A DNA stretch of 64,000 bases. It comes from Symsagittifera roscoffensis (lineage: Eukaryota > Xenacoelomorpha > Acoela > Convolutidae). The translations under genes were made by a program, and so were the position numbers. Under the pieces are notes generated by a model. It was not told where the DNA came from, did not search any database, and saw only the letters and a program-made list of their open reading frames with translations. The DNA is taken from the NCBI RefSeq assembly GCF_963678635.1, contig NC_087062.1:30282833-30346832 (forward strand). The letters run 5' to 3'. This document shows positions 32,438 through 42,180 of the stretch, piece after piece; the stretch's first letter is position 1, and each line of letters begins with the position of its first letter.

Positions 32438-35400
32438 CTATAGACTTGTAGTCTTGTAGTATGGACTTGTAGACTTGTAGTAATAACTCCGATATCGTTG
32501 ATATGAATCAAGTAGTCTTTGCTTATTTTCGCCAAACTTTTGTAACATTGCGTCTTGTAATGCCAGAACGTAATCTGAATTTGCTTCACAGGCTTCAATT
32601 CCTTTCCTGGAGAATCGTAAGTCGATTGGTTTTACTGGTTCTCTTCCGTGAAACAGAGTAGATGGGCAACAGTTGATTGAAGAGTGGTATGACGTGTTAT
32701 GGATGAAAGTTGCTAAAGGAACATACTTGTGCCAATCATTCCATTGTTCGCTTGTGTTGAGCTTTAAAATCCTTTTCAAGGGTCCATGCGATCGTTCTAC
32801 TGCACCGATTGTCTGTGGGTGTTTTAACGTTGCATGTTTTAACTTTATTTCCAGAAGTTTTGTCAATTCCGCCATTAATGAAGATGTGAAAGTTGTTCCC
32901 AAGTCAGTGAGAATTGTTGTTGGAAGGTAACTGTGGTGGAAAAAAATTTTCACCAATTCGCGAGCAACAGTGTCGGCACTACCGTTTGTTAGTGGTACTG
33001 CGAAAAGGTACTTGGTGAACACATCAATTCCGCTAAGAACGTATTTGAAAACTGGTCCGTTTTGATGAACTAAGTCGATTTGCATCATGTCTCCTGGGTA
33101 TGATTGTAATGAAGATACTAGTTGTAGTGGCGGTCTTAATTGCTTGTTCGTTGATTGTTTCAACTGGAGGCAAGTAAGGCAGTTTTTGATGAAATGGATG
33201 AAATGTTCCGTGAATCCTGGGTAATAGAATCGCTTTCTGAATTCCTGTATTGTTCTTAGAATTCCAAGATGTCCGCCTGTTGGTGAGTTATGTAATCTAT
33301 ATATCACCTCCTTCCACAATTGTTTAGGCAAGCAGTATTGTTGGTACAAAATTTTTCCCGTGTCATCGTAAAATAGTCTGTATAAAACATCATTTTCAAG
33401 CTGTAGTCTGTCGAATTGTTTTGCAAATTTTTTTTGTCGTGTCGAAGCATATTTTAAGTCCGTAGGTAGTCCATGATTTTTCCATTCAATTGTTTTTGAA
33501 ATGTTCTCATCACGGGCTTGTTCATTTTTGAGGTTCAGACTGTCTTGTTTATTTAACAAATCGTTTAAAAAATCTTCTGGACTCGGTAATTGAACTTCAT
33601 TGATTTCATTCCGTTTAATTCTCCAAAAGTGCTGTATTCCTTCTTCGTTCTGCTTTTTGCGTTCCAAATAGGCTTCGTACAATCCCAGGCTTTGTAGTTG
33701 AGAGATCATTTCTTGATTTTCCGTTTCAGGGCTCGAAAACTCGTCAAAAACATTTATATTCGTTATCATTACATCTGGTGATTTTGCTTCACTTTCAACT
33801 TGTATTTCTTTGACTGGAATCTGATTCATATGCCTCAAAGTCAAGCTAGCGCATTTTTCAGTTTGAACTCGTGACAAAAAATCAGCTGCGTAATTCGCTT
33901 TTCCCGGTATATGCGCTATAACTATGTTGAAAGACATTACTCGATCCAAGAAGTTCCAGATTGAAGGCGGAATGGTTTTTGCTTGAAAGAAGTGCGTAAG
34001 GTTGATGTTATCTGTTAGCACGATAACTGGCTGGGTTGAGGACCATATATAATGTGCAAATTCGTCCAGAGCGTAGTATAACGCAAGAAATTCTTTATAA
34101 TACGTTGAGAATTTCAGCTGCGCGGTATTAAATAATTGTGATCCAAAGGCTACTGGGGCATAGACTTTCTTATCTTTATTCTTGGTTCCTTTTACGTAAT
34201 CTTCAACCATGAGTACAAATTCGGCGCCGTAGTAGCTGGCATCGCATAGAAGAACGTATTGTAGGTCCGGTTTTGGTAATCTTAGCGTCATTTCGGTTGC
34301 ATCAAGCAGATCTTTTTGCAATGTTTCCAAGGCTTTATATTGTTCTTCCGTATTTTCGAATTCAGCACCTTTTCTGAGAAGCTGATAGAAAGGTAGCAGT
34401 TTTTCGTTCAAATTTGGTATAAAGTTGCGGAAGAATTGCACAAAACCAATTAATCTTTTTGTTTGCTTCGTAGTTTTAGGTATTGATATTTTCTTCAGGA
34501 ATTTTTCGATTTTTTCCGATTGTGGCGATATTCCTTCTTTTGTTATTGTGTTTCCAAGAAATTTGATCGAGTTAGCTGCTATTTCGCACTTTTCTGGTGA
34601 CAATTTTAAGCCTGACTTTCGTACGCACTCGAATATTTTTCTTAGAGAAGGAATCAATTCGTTGAAGTTTGCGACTGCGCTTCCGATATCATCCATGAAT
34701 TGTGTACATATTCCGGCTGCTAAACAAGGATCCAGGTAGTGGCGGACGAAAGCACTGAATCCATTGACTGATTTGCTGAGTCCTTGGGCCAAACATTTGT
34801 AAGCATATGTTCTTGAGGCAAAATTGAAAGCTAAAAGTTGAACTGAGGTCTCATCTGCCATTTGAACACAATGGTAGGCTTGCGAGCAATCAAGTTTGGT
34901 GAAGAGCGATTTACCAGCAAAGTGGCTCGTTGCATCTGCCATATTTGAAATGTGAAAATTCGCATTCTGGTAATCTGTCTTCAGAAGGTGGTTAATTCGT
35001 CTCAAATCGATCAAAATCCGCAATTTTCCTGATTCTTTTCTATTTGCGAAAAGTGGGCTACTGTACTTGGATTGAGATAACGTTGTGATTAGTCCGTAGT
35101 AGTGCATTAGGGCAAATTCAACGTGTAATTCATCGCAAAGGTGGATTGGTGTTGGCGGTCCTTGTACATAGACTGGCAAATCATGTTCTGGTGTTAGTTT
35201 TATTTTTAGTTCTGTGTTGTAACCAACATCAAAACGGTGTTTGGCAAAGAATTCGCAGTATTCGACTAACAGGTTTTCACATTCTGCTCGTTCTTCTGTT
35301 GATAATGGGGAGTTTTCCCAAGTAAATTGCTTCAAGAAAAATTCGCGATCTTTCTCATTATTTTTCGGGTCAATTCGCTCCAGTTGTTGGAATTTCAAAA

Positions 35401-35857
35401 TTTGTTCGTAAATTTCCTGCTGAAGTTGGGGTAGATTACTGGGGTCATCACAAGTTTCGGGTGTAGGGAACCAAAATTTATTATATTCGAGCTCTGGTCG
35501 GCTGTTTTGGGCAGAGTTTGGGTTTGAGTCGGCTTGTATTAACTGGTTGAGCTCTCCAAAAATATCTTCTTTGTTCCTTGACTTTGCCAAGGCCATTAAT
35601 TGTGGGTCTATTTGTGTGAGTTTTTCTGCTTGCTCTGTTGACAGTATTGAGAATTTTCCGACTTCCGTTTGACCATTAATGGTTATTGGGTGCTCCGTAA
35701 TGTTAAGTGCGGAGATAAACAAAACATTATTTTTGTCAATTGTACTCAGGGAGGATGTTAGGGCTATTTCGGTGGCTTTTTCCAAGGTTTCGTTAGGAAT
35801 GACTACTCCACTTTGGTTTTCACAATTCTGGGCGTCTTTGTGAAGGGAGCATTCCAA
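32438..35857 (-). CDS. pol: reverse transcriptase, RNase H, integrase
   Basis: 1139 codons, no ATG at the start because it is the in-frame continuation of the protease frame after a TAG at 35906-35908. RT spans about residues 220-450, with LRILIDLRRIN, LFTKLDCSQAYH and the catalytic box QFMDD (387-390; Met in place of the common Ala/Val/Ile). RNase H follows: Asp in LLCDAS (539), Glu 589, Asp in LTDN (616) and Asp in ADFLSR (659). Integrase has the zinc finger H856/H863/C893/C896 and the DDE triad D928, D985 and E1021 with the spacing expected for Ty3/gypsy. All key residues are present, so this is the best preserved part of the element. Its last codons are altered by the CTACAAG duplication. 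Confidence 0.92.
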   Translation of the reverse strand: MECSLHKDAQNCENQSGVVIPNETLEKATEIALTSSLSTIDKNNVLFISALNITEHPITINGQTEVGKFSILSTEQAEKLTQIDPQLMALAKSRNKEDIFGELNQLIQADSNPNSAQNSRPELEYNKFWFPTPETCDDPSNLPQLQQEIYEQILKFQQLERIDPKNNEKDREFFLKQFTWENSPLSTEERAECENLLVEYCEFFAKHRFDVGYNTELKIKLTPEHDLPVYVQGPPTPIHLCDELHVEFALMHYYGLITTLSQSKYSSPLFANRKESGKLRILIDLRRINHLLKTDYQNANFHISNMADATSHFAGKSLFTKLDCSQAYHCVQMADETSVQLLAFNFASRTYAYKCLAQGLSKSVNGFSAFVRHYLDPCLAAGICTQFMDDIGSAVANFNELIPSLRKIFECVRKSGLKLSPEKCEIAANSIKFLGNTITKEGISPQSEKIEKFLKKISIPKTTKQTKRLIGFVQFFRNFIPNLNEKLLPFYQLLRKGAEFENTEEQYKALETLQKDLLDATEMTLRLPKPDLQYVLLCDASYYGAEFVLMVEDYVKGTKNKDKKVYAPVAFGSQLFNTAQLKFSTYYKEFLALYYALDEFAHYIWSSTQPVIVLTDNINLTHFFQAKTIPPSIWNFLDRVMSFNIVIAHIPGKANYAADFLSRVQTEKCASLTLRHMNQIPVKEIQVESEAKSPDVMITNINVFDEFSSPETENQEMISQLQSLGLYEAYLERKKQNEEGIQHFWRIKRNEINEVQLPSPEDFLNDLLNKQDSLNLKNEQARDENISKTIEWKNHGLPTDLKYASTRQKKFAKQFDRLQLENDVLYRLFYDDTGKILYQQYCLPKQLWKEVIYRLHNSPTGGHLGILRTIQEFRKRFYYPGFTEHFIHFIKNCLTCLQLKQSTNKQLRPPLQLVSSLQSYPGDMMQIDLVHQNGPVFKYVLSGIDVFTKYLFAVPLTNGSADTVARELVKIFFHHSYLPTTILTDLGTTFTSSLMAELTKLLEIKLKHATLKHPQTIGAVERSHGPLKRILKLNTSEQWNDWHKYVPLATFIHNTSYHSSINCCPSTLFHGREPVKPIDLRFSRKGIEACEANSDYVLALQDAMLQKFGENKQRLLDSYQRYRSYYYKSTSPYYKTTSL

Positions 35858-35905
35858 AATTGTTTGTTGGTAGGGCTGGATTGTCTGCCTTTTATTTGTA
35901 TAGAT

Positions 35906-36325
35906 CTAAATTTTCTTGTGGCGAAAAGTTCGGCGTTTTTCATCTACTGGCTTTATTTCATTTATTTGAACTGTAAGATCGGGAAATTGAATTGTTCCTC
36001 GTTTGGGACTGATCGTAATGTCGTGTTTTATGAAGAAAGGGTTCCCCAAAATGACTGGGTTGGTTGATGTTAGCACTAGGAAACTTTCGGTGAATTTCCT
36101 GTGGGCTAGTTGAAATGTTATTTTGGCTTGTTTTTCAACTTTAACGAGCTGACCGCTAGCCATTTTTACTAAATCCCATTTGGGTTTTTCGAATTCGATT
36201 GGCGCAGGGGATTTTTGGCTAATCTCTTCGAAGAGTTTCTTGTTGATGACGTTTGAACATGCGCCTGTGTCGATAAGCGCTCGTCTACAGAATTTGTTTT
36301 CAAATTTAATCTTGACATATTGCAA
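35906..36325 (-). CDS. Retroviral-type aspartic protease (pro)
   Basis: A 139-codon frame with the active-site triplet in ALIDTGACSNVI (Asp-Thr-Gly at residues 19-21) and a hydrophobic-Gly element near residue 92 (PVILGNPFF), the two hallmarks of retropepsins, which work as homodimers to process Gag and Pol. It ends at an in-frame TAG (35906-35908) and then continues as pol. It lies in a different frame from the nucleocapsid ORF upstream, as expected for a gag-pro frameshift or after damage. Confidence 0.85.
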   Translation of the reverse strand: MQYVKIKFENKFCRRALIDTGACSNVINKKLFEEISQKSPAPIEFEKPKWDLVKMASGQLVKVEKQAKITFQLAHRKFTESFLVLTSTNPVILGNPFFIKHDITISPKRGTIQFPDLTVQINEIKPVDEKRRTFRHKKI

Positions 36326-36420
36326 AACTGTTGGTTGCGGCTCGTTGGTGATGGCATTTAGTTGAAGGATTTTTGGTTTTAGGGTTCTTTTTTGAATTTT
36401 GTGACTTAAGGGTGGCTTTA

Positions 36421-36693
36421 TTAGTTTTTTGGAAACCGTGTGAACGGAAATTGTGTTCCTCTGTTATTCGGGCGTCCTCGTTGCTGAGAGCACTGGCTGG
36501 ATTTGTGGTTTGGGTACCCACAAGTGTAGCAGAAGGTTCCACTAGCTCGGGTAACTGGCATGTATGGTCCTCTTGGCATTCTGGGTTGATATCCCCCTCT
36601 TGGATAGAATGGTTGCGGGTTTGGGTTAGTTGGTCTCATGTTAGAGCTTCCTCGATTTGCATAAAATCGGCCTCGGGTGTTCTGGTTCTCCAA
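36421..36693 (-). pseudogene. gag, nucleocapsid part with CCHC zinc knuckle
   Basis: This frame (no ATG start) encodes an Arg/Pro/Gly-rich basic sequence and one zinc knuckle, CYTCGYPNHKSSQC, a C-x2-C-x4-H-x4-C motif that binds genomic RNA in Gag. It is open upstream past 36693 and belongs to the same polypeptide as the capsid part, from which it is separated by a frame change near 36800-36820. Confidence 0.75.
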
Positions 36694-36797
36694 ATAGCTT
36701 CTAACCTTTCGGTATTCGTTGAAATTAGGTGGTGCATGGAAAGCTGAAGCGAATTTTTCTTGTTCGTGTGCAAGATGTTGATGGTCTGGAACTCCAT

Positions 36798-37079
36798 TTA
36801 GTTCGGCTCTTGAGTATATGTGACTCGTTTTTTTGTGTCTTTTGGGGCGGCTTCAGCTGTGTTTATTTTGTTATCCAAGCTTTCTAGTTTCCTTTCAAGT
36901 GCGTCCTGGTTTTGGTTGATCTTACTCAACGCATTGATCAGATTTTCAGAGATCGTGTCGTTAATTTCGTTGAAGCCATCTTCGGGATAATCATCCTTTC
37001 TACACATGTCTCGAATTGTCATTTCTCTCCTGGCTAACGTGCAGAGATCTTCGACCGGTGTAGCTGGCGGTTGTTCCAT
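36798..37079 (-). pseudogene. gag, middle segment with coiled coil
   Basis: A 93-codon frame in the same register as the capsid frame and directly downstream of its TGA (37095-37097). It has an acidic middle and a short coiled coil (about residues 48-76, LINALSKINQNQDALERKLE). It is the continuation of Gag interrupted by a nonsense codon. An ATG at 37079 could in principle restart translation. Confidence 0.6.
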
Positions 37080-37094
37080 AATTTTCGACCTTAA

Positions 37095-37634
37095 TCAACC
37101 AGGCATAGCTTTAATAAAAATGCGTTTCACTTGTTCATTTTTGTTGTCTTCGGCCGCTTGAAGTCGGGTTGCTCGTGCAGCTGTTTCTCCGTCAAATCGA
37201 GTTTGTTCAGCGGCATCGCCTGCTCCTCCGTCTCCTGGTAATGATAGGGTCGCGACTGGTGGTAAATCTGGCGTTGGGTACGCTCGTTGCGCTTTAGTTT
37301 GCAGGTTAACAAGAAAATTTTCCGGTGTGTCAGTCTTGTTATCAAATCGCAATTGTTCGAGTTTTAATACGTGAACTTCTTGTAAATCTTGATGGCAAAA
37401 ATGATCTCGCAATGCAGTTAAGCTGAGATTAACGTCAGCTCTAGTCGCTGCTGCTAACGTTTGAAAAAATCGCAACGCGGCATCTCGAAGATGTAGTTGC
37501 AAGAAATTTGCTTGTTGATTCGGGGCGATTCCTGCGACTCCGATAAAACCACGGAAGAGTTGTTCGAATTGGCGGAAGTTCTCCTTTTCTGCTCCGCTGT
37601 ATGGTTCGACTGTGATTTGTGCGTTAGCGGCCAT
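37095..37634 (-). pseudogene. gag, capsid part
   Basis: ATG at 37634 follows the LTR and leader by about 115 bases. The 179 codons are mostly helical and include a retrotransposon-gag-like capsid core (FRQFEQLFRGFIGVAGI, LQLHLRDAALRFFQTL, then LRDHFCHQD). It forms the particle shell in this family. It ends at TGA in the context GGT TGA TTA; the frame continues open for another 98 codons, so this stop is probably a point mutation, with programmed readthrough as an alternative. Confidence 0.75.
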
Positions 37635-37749
37635 GTTAGTAGTTATGGATTGTCAAACTTGCAAAAATTGAGTCGAGTAGTTTATGTATAGTTTATTTGT
37701 TCAACCTACTTGTTTGTTTTTTTTTGCTCACTTTCTGTGATGATCACTG

Positions 37750-39108
37750 TCTTCATTCTCTGCCCGTTGTGTTGAGTTTGTTAATGGTGAACTTGATCTC
37801 TAGCTCGAATTCTGATTCCGTAGCCAAGCAATAAATCGTGATCAACACGAGAGAAAAAAAATAAATAAAAACGATCGCACAAGTAATGTCAAAGGAAATA
37901 TCATACTTGCTATGTGCCATTGAAAATGAAATTTATTGAGATAATTATGAGAAGGTTGAAAGATCATTTATTAAAATGAATTGAATTGTTTATCCGTGAA
38001 GAACGAAAACAACGTTGCCTACTAAATTAATTTATGCATTGTGTTCTATTTTCTGCTGCTCACTGAAGTACTCATGTGGTCCATACTGTGCGATAACGAA
38101 AGCTCGGGAATTATCATGCAATCTACCAAAAACAAATATCGTGCATAACGTGTCGTAATAAAATATTATCTCGGGGTTTATTGATGTCCCATAATGGCTG
38201 TGGTTGCCAAAAACGACAATATCAGGTTCATTAGGTAAACTATAAAAAGGCCTGAATCCTGGCAGTAATCATAAATTGCGTTATAATGACTTGGGTTGGC
38301 AGTAAGATAAGGCATAATTAAGTGAGAGCATATTAAAAAACAAAAGATATAACTGAGAAAATTTAAGATAATATCAAAGCTATAGGTATGAACGTGTAAT
38401 GAATTTTGGAAACGAAACAAAAGGGTGAGTTACTGTCTCCACTCATGTCACCATGTGATGGCTCTATTTTTAATTTACTTCCTAGGAATATTGGACAATG
38501 CTTTGCTATAAAATTCAATCTTTCGATGGCGAGCTTTTACTTTACTTCGGAGCAGGGTCGACAGTATCTGATCTCACTCTTAGATAGTAAAAATAGTTAG
38601 TTATTTTAATACTGGATTTCGTCTTACTGTTCGTCAGGTTTCAATCTCATCGCTCTCTTTGTTATAATTTTTACACTGGTTTCTTTTCAATAGTTCAAAT
38701 ATAATCATATCTACTTGCGCCGGCACGCGCCAGATGAAAGACAATAACAAATTTAGCGACACTTAATAAGGCAAGAGTTTACAGTATTTTATACGGCAAG
38801 TTATAACTGGGGCAGGATGGAGTAATTATGTTCTCAGATAGGTAACAGATAAATACGTTTTTCCGGTTTATGAGTGGTTTTAGCAAATACAAGAATTGTT
38901 TGTGGTGTTTCGTGTTTGAGCAAGTGATTTTACATTCTTATGATGATATACAAGTTCAAGCTCCATATATGGTAATAAGGAAATATGGATGATTATAGCA
39001 CTCTTAATATAACGGACTTTTCTAGGACGTTACACAACCGTTCTTTGATAAAATTTATGTATATAAATTTAAATGTGGTTACTAGTTTTTTTTTTCTAAG
39101 GTGCCACC
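37750..39108 (-). repeat. 5' LTR of the retroelement (right copy)
   Basis: Matches the left LTR with an offset of about 13,387 bases. Its left border is CACTG|TCTTCATTC. On the minus strand the LTR is followed by CAGTGATCATCACAG, which does not begin with the TGG expected of a primer site complementary to a tRNA 3' end. To the right it continues without a break into a partial env. It carries the same TATA-like box (38786-38793). Confidence 0.75.
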
Positions 39109-39109
39109 C

Positions 39110-39670
39110 TTAAGTTGTCGATTGTGTTGTTGCGTTGTTCACCGGTGATTGTTGTTGCTGGAGGGTCTGAACTGGGAATTTTTGAGGAGACCGAAAGTAG
39201 ATTGGGTTTTGGTCTGTTTGTTGTGTTTCATGCGGGATTTCACGGGCATGTACTGAATGCCGTGACTGCGATTGGAGACTTCTGCGGGATGAACTGAGGG
39301 ATTGGGTTTGTATGGCGTCTCTTTGGCTTTCCTCTTGTATCAGATGCTTGTGGTGTTCATCCACAAGGTTTTCGATTTTGTTTAACCGAAGGAGTATGTC
39401 TTGTATTATTTCTTCATCCGTTGTAGATTCATTAATGAAAGTTATCTTCCTTTTGAGCTTATGATCCATCGATTGTACCAGTGGGAATTGGTCCTTAGTT
39501 ACTGACATAACTTGTTTTACTGGAATTTTTGTATCGGTCGATTTCATAAATTTTGGCGTTAAGTTTCGAATAAAATTGAATTTATGATAAAGGTACATGA
39601 CTAGGATGTGTAAAAGGAGATTTCCGATAAAAACAAAGATTGTGAGGGACAAAGAGACTTTTATAGGGAC
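39110..39670 (-). pseudogene. Second, truncated env fragment beyond the right LTR
   Basis: The sequence from 39110 to 39670 repeats the env C-terminus of 25722-26282, with two visible amino-acid-level changes (near 39426 and 39450 compared with the left copy). It stops abruptly at GGGAC, where flank copy A' begins. The 3-base word GAC is shared by both sides of the join. Either a second element once lay in tandem or the assembly ran through identical LTRs. Confidence 0.8.
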
Positions 39671-42180
39671 AATCAACTCTCCTAGGCACTTTATAGACAA
39701 ACGAAACTAATCGCAAAGAGAGAGAAACATTGAATTAATAAAATGGTCAATAAATCAGAATGCCTGTTATCAAGTGTACAATAATGAATAAATAAAATTA
39801 TTATCAGACTCAACATCACCATTGGAAATCTTTATTAAATAAGCCTATTCGATGACGAATTCCAAAACATAGGGATATGAACTCACCCAACCCCAAACAT
39901 TTTAACGCTAGAACCAGTAGATTATGCAAAAAAAATATTAGACCCAAAAAGTTTATCAGGGCAGTAATTATAGGTAATTTAAGAAAATAAACGTTTATAA
40001 AAAATCTTCATTTTGGGTTGAAACTTCAATATTTACATCAAACAGACACACCCTTTGTAAGATAGAAAAGCAGGGATAAGACAACATAAAAAGTGCACAA
40101 TATTAACCAAAAATCTACCAGAAAACCTGTTGACTAAGAACCTCTACCAGAAAATTGTTTTTAACTTGTCCTTTCCTTGGTTAAATTCAAGTAACAACGA
40201 CGAAATATAATTAAAGAACTGAAATTTACTTGGAGTGAATTTCAATTTGGGTCTTTTCTATAAGTCCCCCTCCAGTTTATAAATGAAGCATTCAAATCAA
40301 ACGATTTCTCTGAAAAAAAAGAAGAAATTTAGCTTAAAAAGTAAGTCGTCACTTTAACAGCTTTCAAGATGAATTTATTCGATTCACACGAGAGCCCTCA
40401 AAAGTATCTCTAGGGAAAAACCTTCAGCATTAGTTACCTCCATCTATCACCGGAGGCAGTCGGGCTAAAACCGTGAAGCTAAGAAGCAAGGAACATAAAT
40501 TCCTCTCATGTCTTCTTTTTTAGTTGACAGTATCAGTTCAAGCTCGCTCTCCTGGAAAGCATTTCTTCGGCGCACATAAGCGATTTGGATACATGCCTGC
40601 AAAATACATGAACGAACTTCTAACGGAGCACGGAGATGACTCTTTTGGCGATGATCAGGGATGGGCGAAATACTAACTAGGAGCAGATTGATAGTGGTGG
40701 GGGCGGGAAATTTTTAGTAAATGCAACTTTTTGGTCGAAGTCTTTCAAAAATTTCCCAAAAAGGGTGTCTTTCGGCCTAAAAAATCGCAATTTTGGGGAA
40801 ATCCTCCTCTCGAGAGAATCTTAGATCAACCCCTTATGATAAAATCAATTAAATCTTGCTACTTCATTTTTGAATTCAGCTTTGAAGTAGTAACAATATA
40901 GAATTATTACTTTAGGAAAAATCCTAGATACTACTCGGCCATTCAAAACTAGAGAATTTTAAATTTTAAAGCAACAACTCTAAGCAATTGAGGCGCAGTA
41001 TCAGTGTTATCTAATTTGGATGGTAGTATTATGTGAATAAATTACCCATCCCTGTGGGTGCAGAAGGAGACTGGTGAAAAGAGAGGCGCTGGAAAGTTTT
41101 ATTTTGGGAACAGATGAAGAAACAAAACGACCAACCACATAATCTCAGACCACTAAGAACTGAGAGACCCACTTCGATTTGCGTACTGCTACCACTTTAT
41201 AAGTTATGATAGATATATGCTGATAATAAACATTCACCGAATAAGTGTTTTTTTTATAGAGTCCGTAGAGAATAACTTTGGGTCCTTTCTAATTTTAGGC
41301 AGGACTATAAAGTAGTTATGGTAATTGTTGTCTACTCCCAGTATTCCACAATGAAAGATCTTGAAAAATTTATTGCATTTGTTTTGCCTTATTCGTCGCG
41401 CACTGAGTGTGACTTTTAAAGGGTTAGCTACGTTCAAGATCTGAATGTGCCCTTTTTCCAAATTTGCGTAAATACCATTCTATGGGGATATTTTTGAAGC
41501 CGAGATGTGAGCAAAACTGCCACTACAGCTTCAACCTTTCGATTTTTAAGTTGTAAGGGCCCAGTGGTGTTTTGCATGTCCATTCAAGGGGGCTTTTGCT
41601 GGAGGGGAACTGAGAAAAAACCCTAGCTATTTTACGGTTTTTCATTTTATTCACGCCGATTACGGGGACATCATTACCCAGACATCATTAATGGTTAAAT
41701 TAGCAATCCCATTACTGAACGTAGCCAAAAAAGTTGAGAAACAGTGTCATTGAACAATAAATATTAGAAAAAAAAACAATTACATTTTCAACTTTCGAAA
41801 TTCGGAAAAAAATTATCACGTGAAAGCGCTTTGAACATCAAGAATTGTTTAGTCTAATATTTGTTTTTCAAAAAAATAGCAAAAACACTGGGAACGCTGG
41901 ACGAATAGGTTTTCTTAATATTTGGTAGGAAATCTTAAGTTTAAAAATTGCTTCCCGCTCACTAAATATTTCAGAGATTAAAATCTTCAGAGGTCAAACC
42001 GCAATTTGAGCGTGAACAAAATTAAAGACCATTCCACTCCCCCCCAAAAAAAAACACAAAAAAACAACGCGACCTGAATAAGAGATGAATACTTAATTTC
42101 ACTAATTTCTGACAGGCAGAGCGGAGCTTCGCATCATCCGAAATCTGATCATAGCAAGCGGCATGAATCATAGTAAAACT
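39668..42180. repeat. Flank segment A', empty-site copy
   Basis: A near-perfect copy of 21851-24362. It begins at the GAC junction with the env fragment and ends at AAAACT, after which sequence unrelated to the LTR follows (AGGATAGCCGGTCGCTGTGC, itself a dispersed repeat word). It represents the insertion locus without the retroelement. It contains exon 2 of the secreted peptide but not exon 1. Confidence 0.9.
40524..40676 (+). CDS. Secreted peptide exon 2, second copy
   Basis: Identical to 22707-22859 including acceptor and stop. The A' segment does not reach back to the signal-peptide exon at 17939, so this copy is either the other allele's exon 2 or an orphan duplicate that could only be used by splicing across the retroelement. 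Confidence 0.7.
   Translation: MTVSVQARSPGKHFFGAHKRFGYMPAKYMNELLTEHGDDSFGDDQGWAKY

Larger units (their letters stand above)
24363..39670 (-). mobile_element. Ty3/gypsy-type env-bearing LTR retroelement with extra ORFs
   Basis: Read on the minus strand from right to left: LTR (39.1-37.75 kb), gag (37634-36421), protease (36325-35906), RT/RNase H/integrase (35857-32438), integrase C-terminus with Pro-rich linker (32408-31395), macro domain (about 31405-30977), an ORF on the opposite strand (29120-30304), env (28228-25722) and LTR (25.7-24.36 kb). The order RT-RNase H-integrase places it in Ty3/gypsy; an env after pol gives it a retrovirus-like layout, as in the Tor elements known from the larvacean Oikopleura. 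The right end is odd: the LTR continues into a second partial env (39110-39670). No TG..CA LTR ends are visible and I found no clear TGG-type primer site next to 37750. Confidence 0.88.

Noticed and set aside
37700-37750. Primer binding site next to the 5' LTR
   Set aside because: The sequence after the LTR end on the minus strand (CAGTGATCATCACAG) does not start with TGG and I could not match it to a tRNA end.
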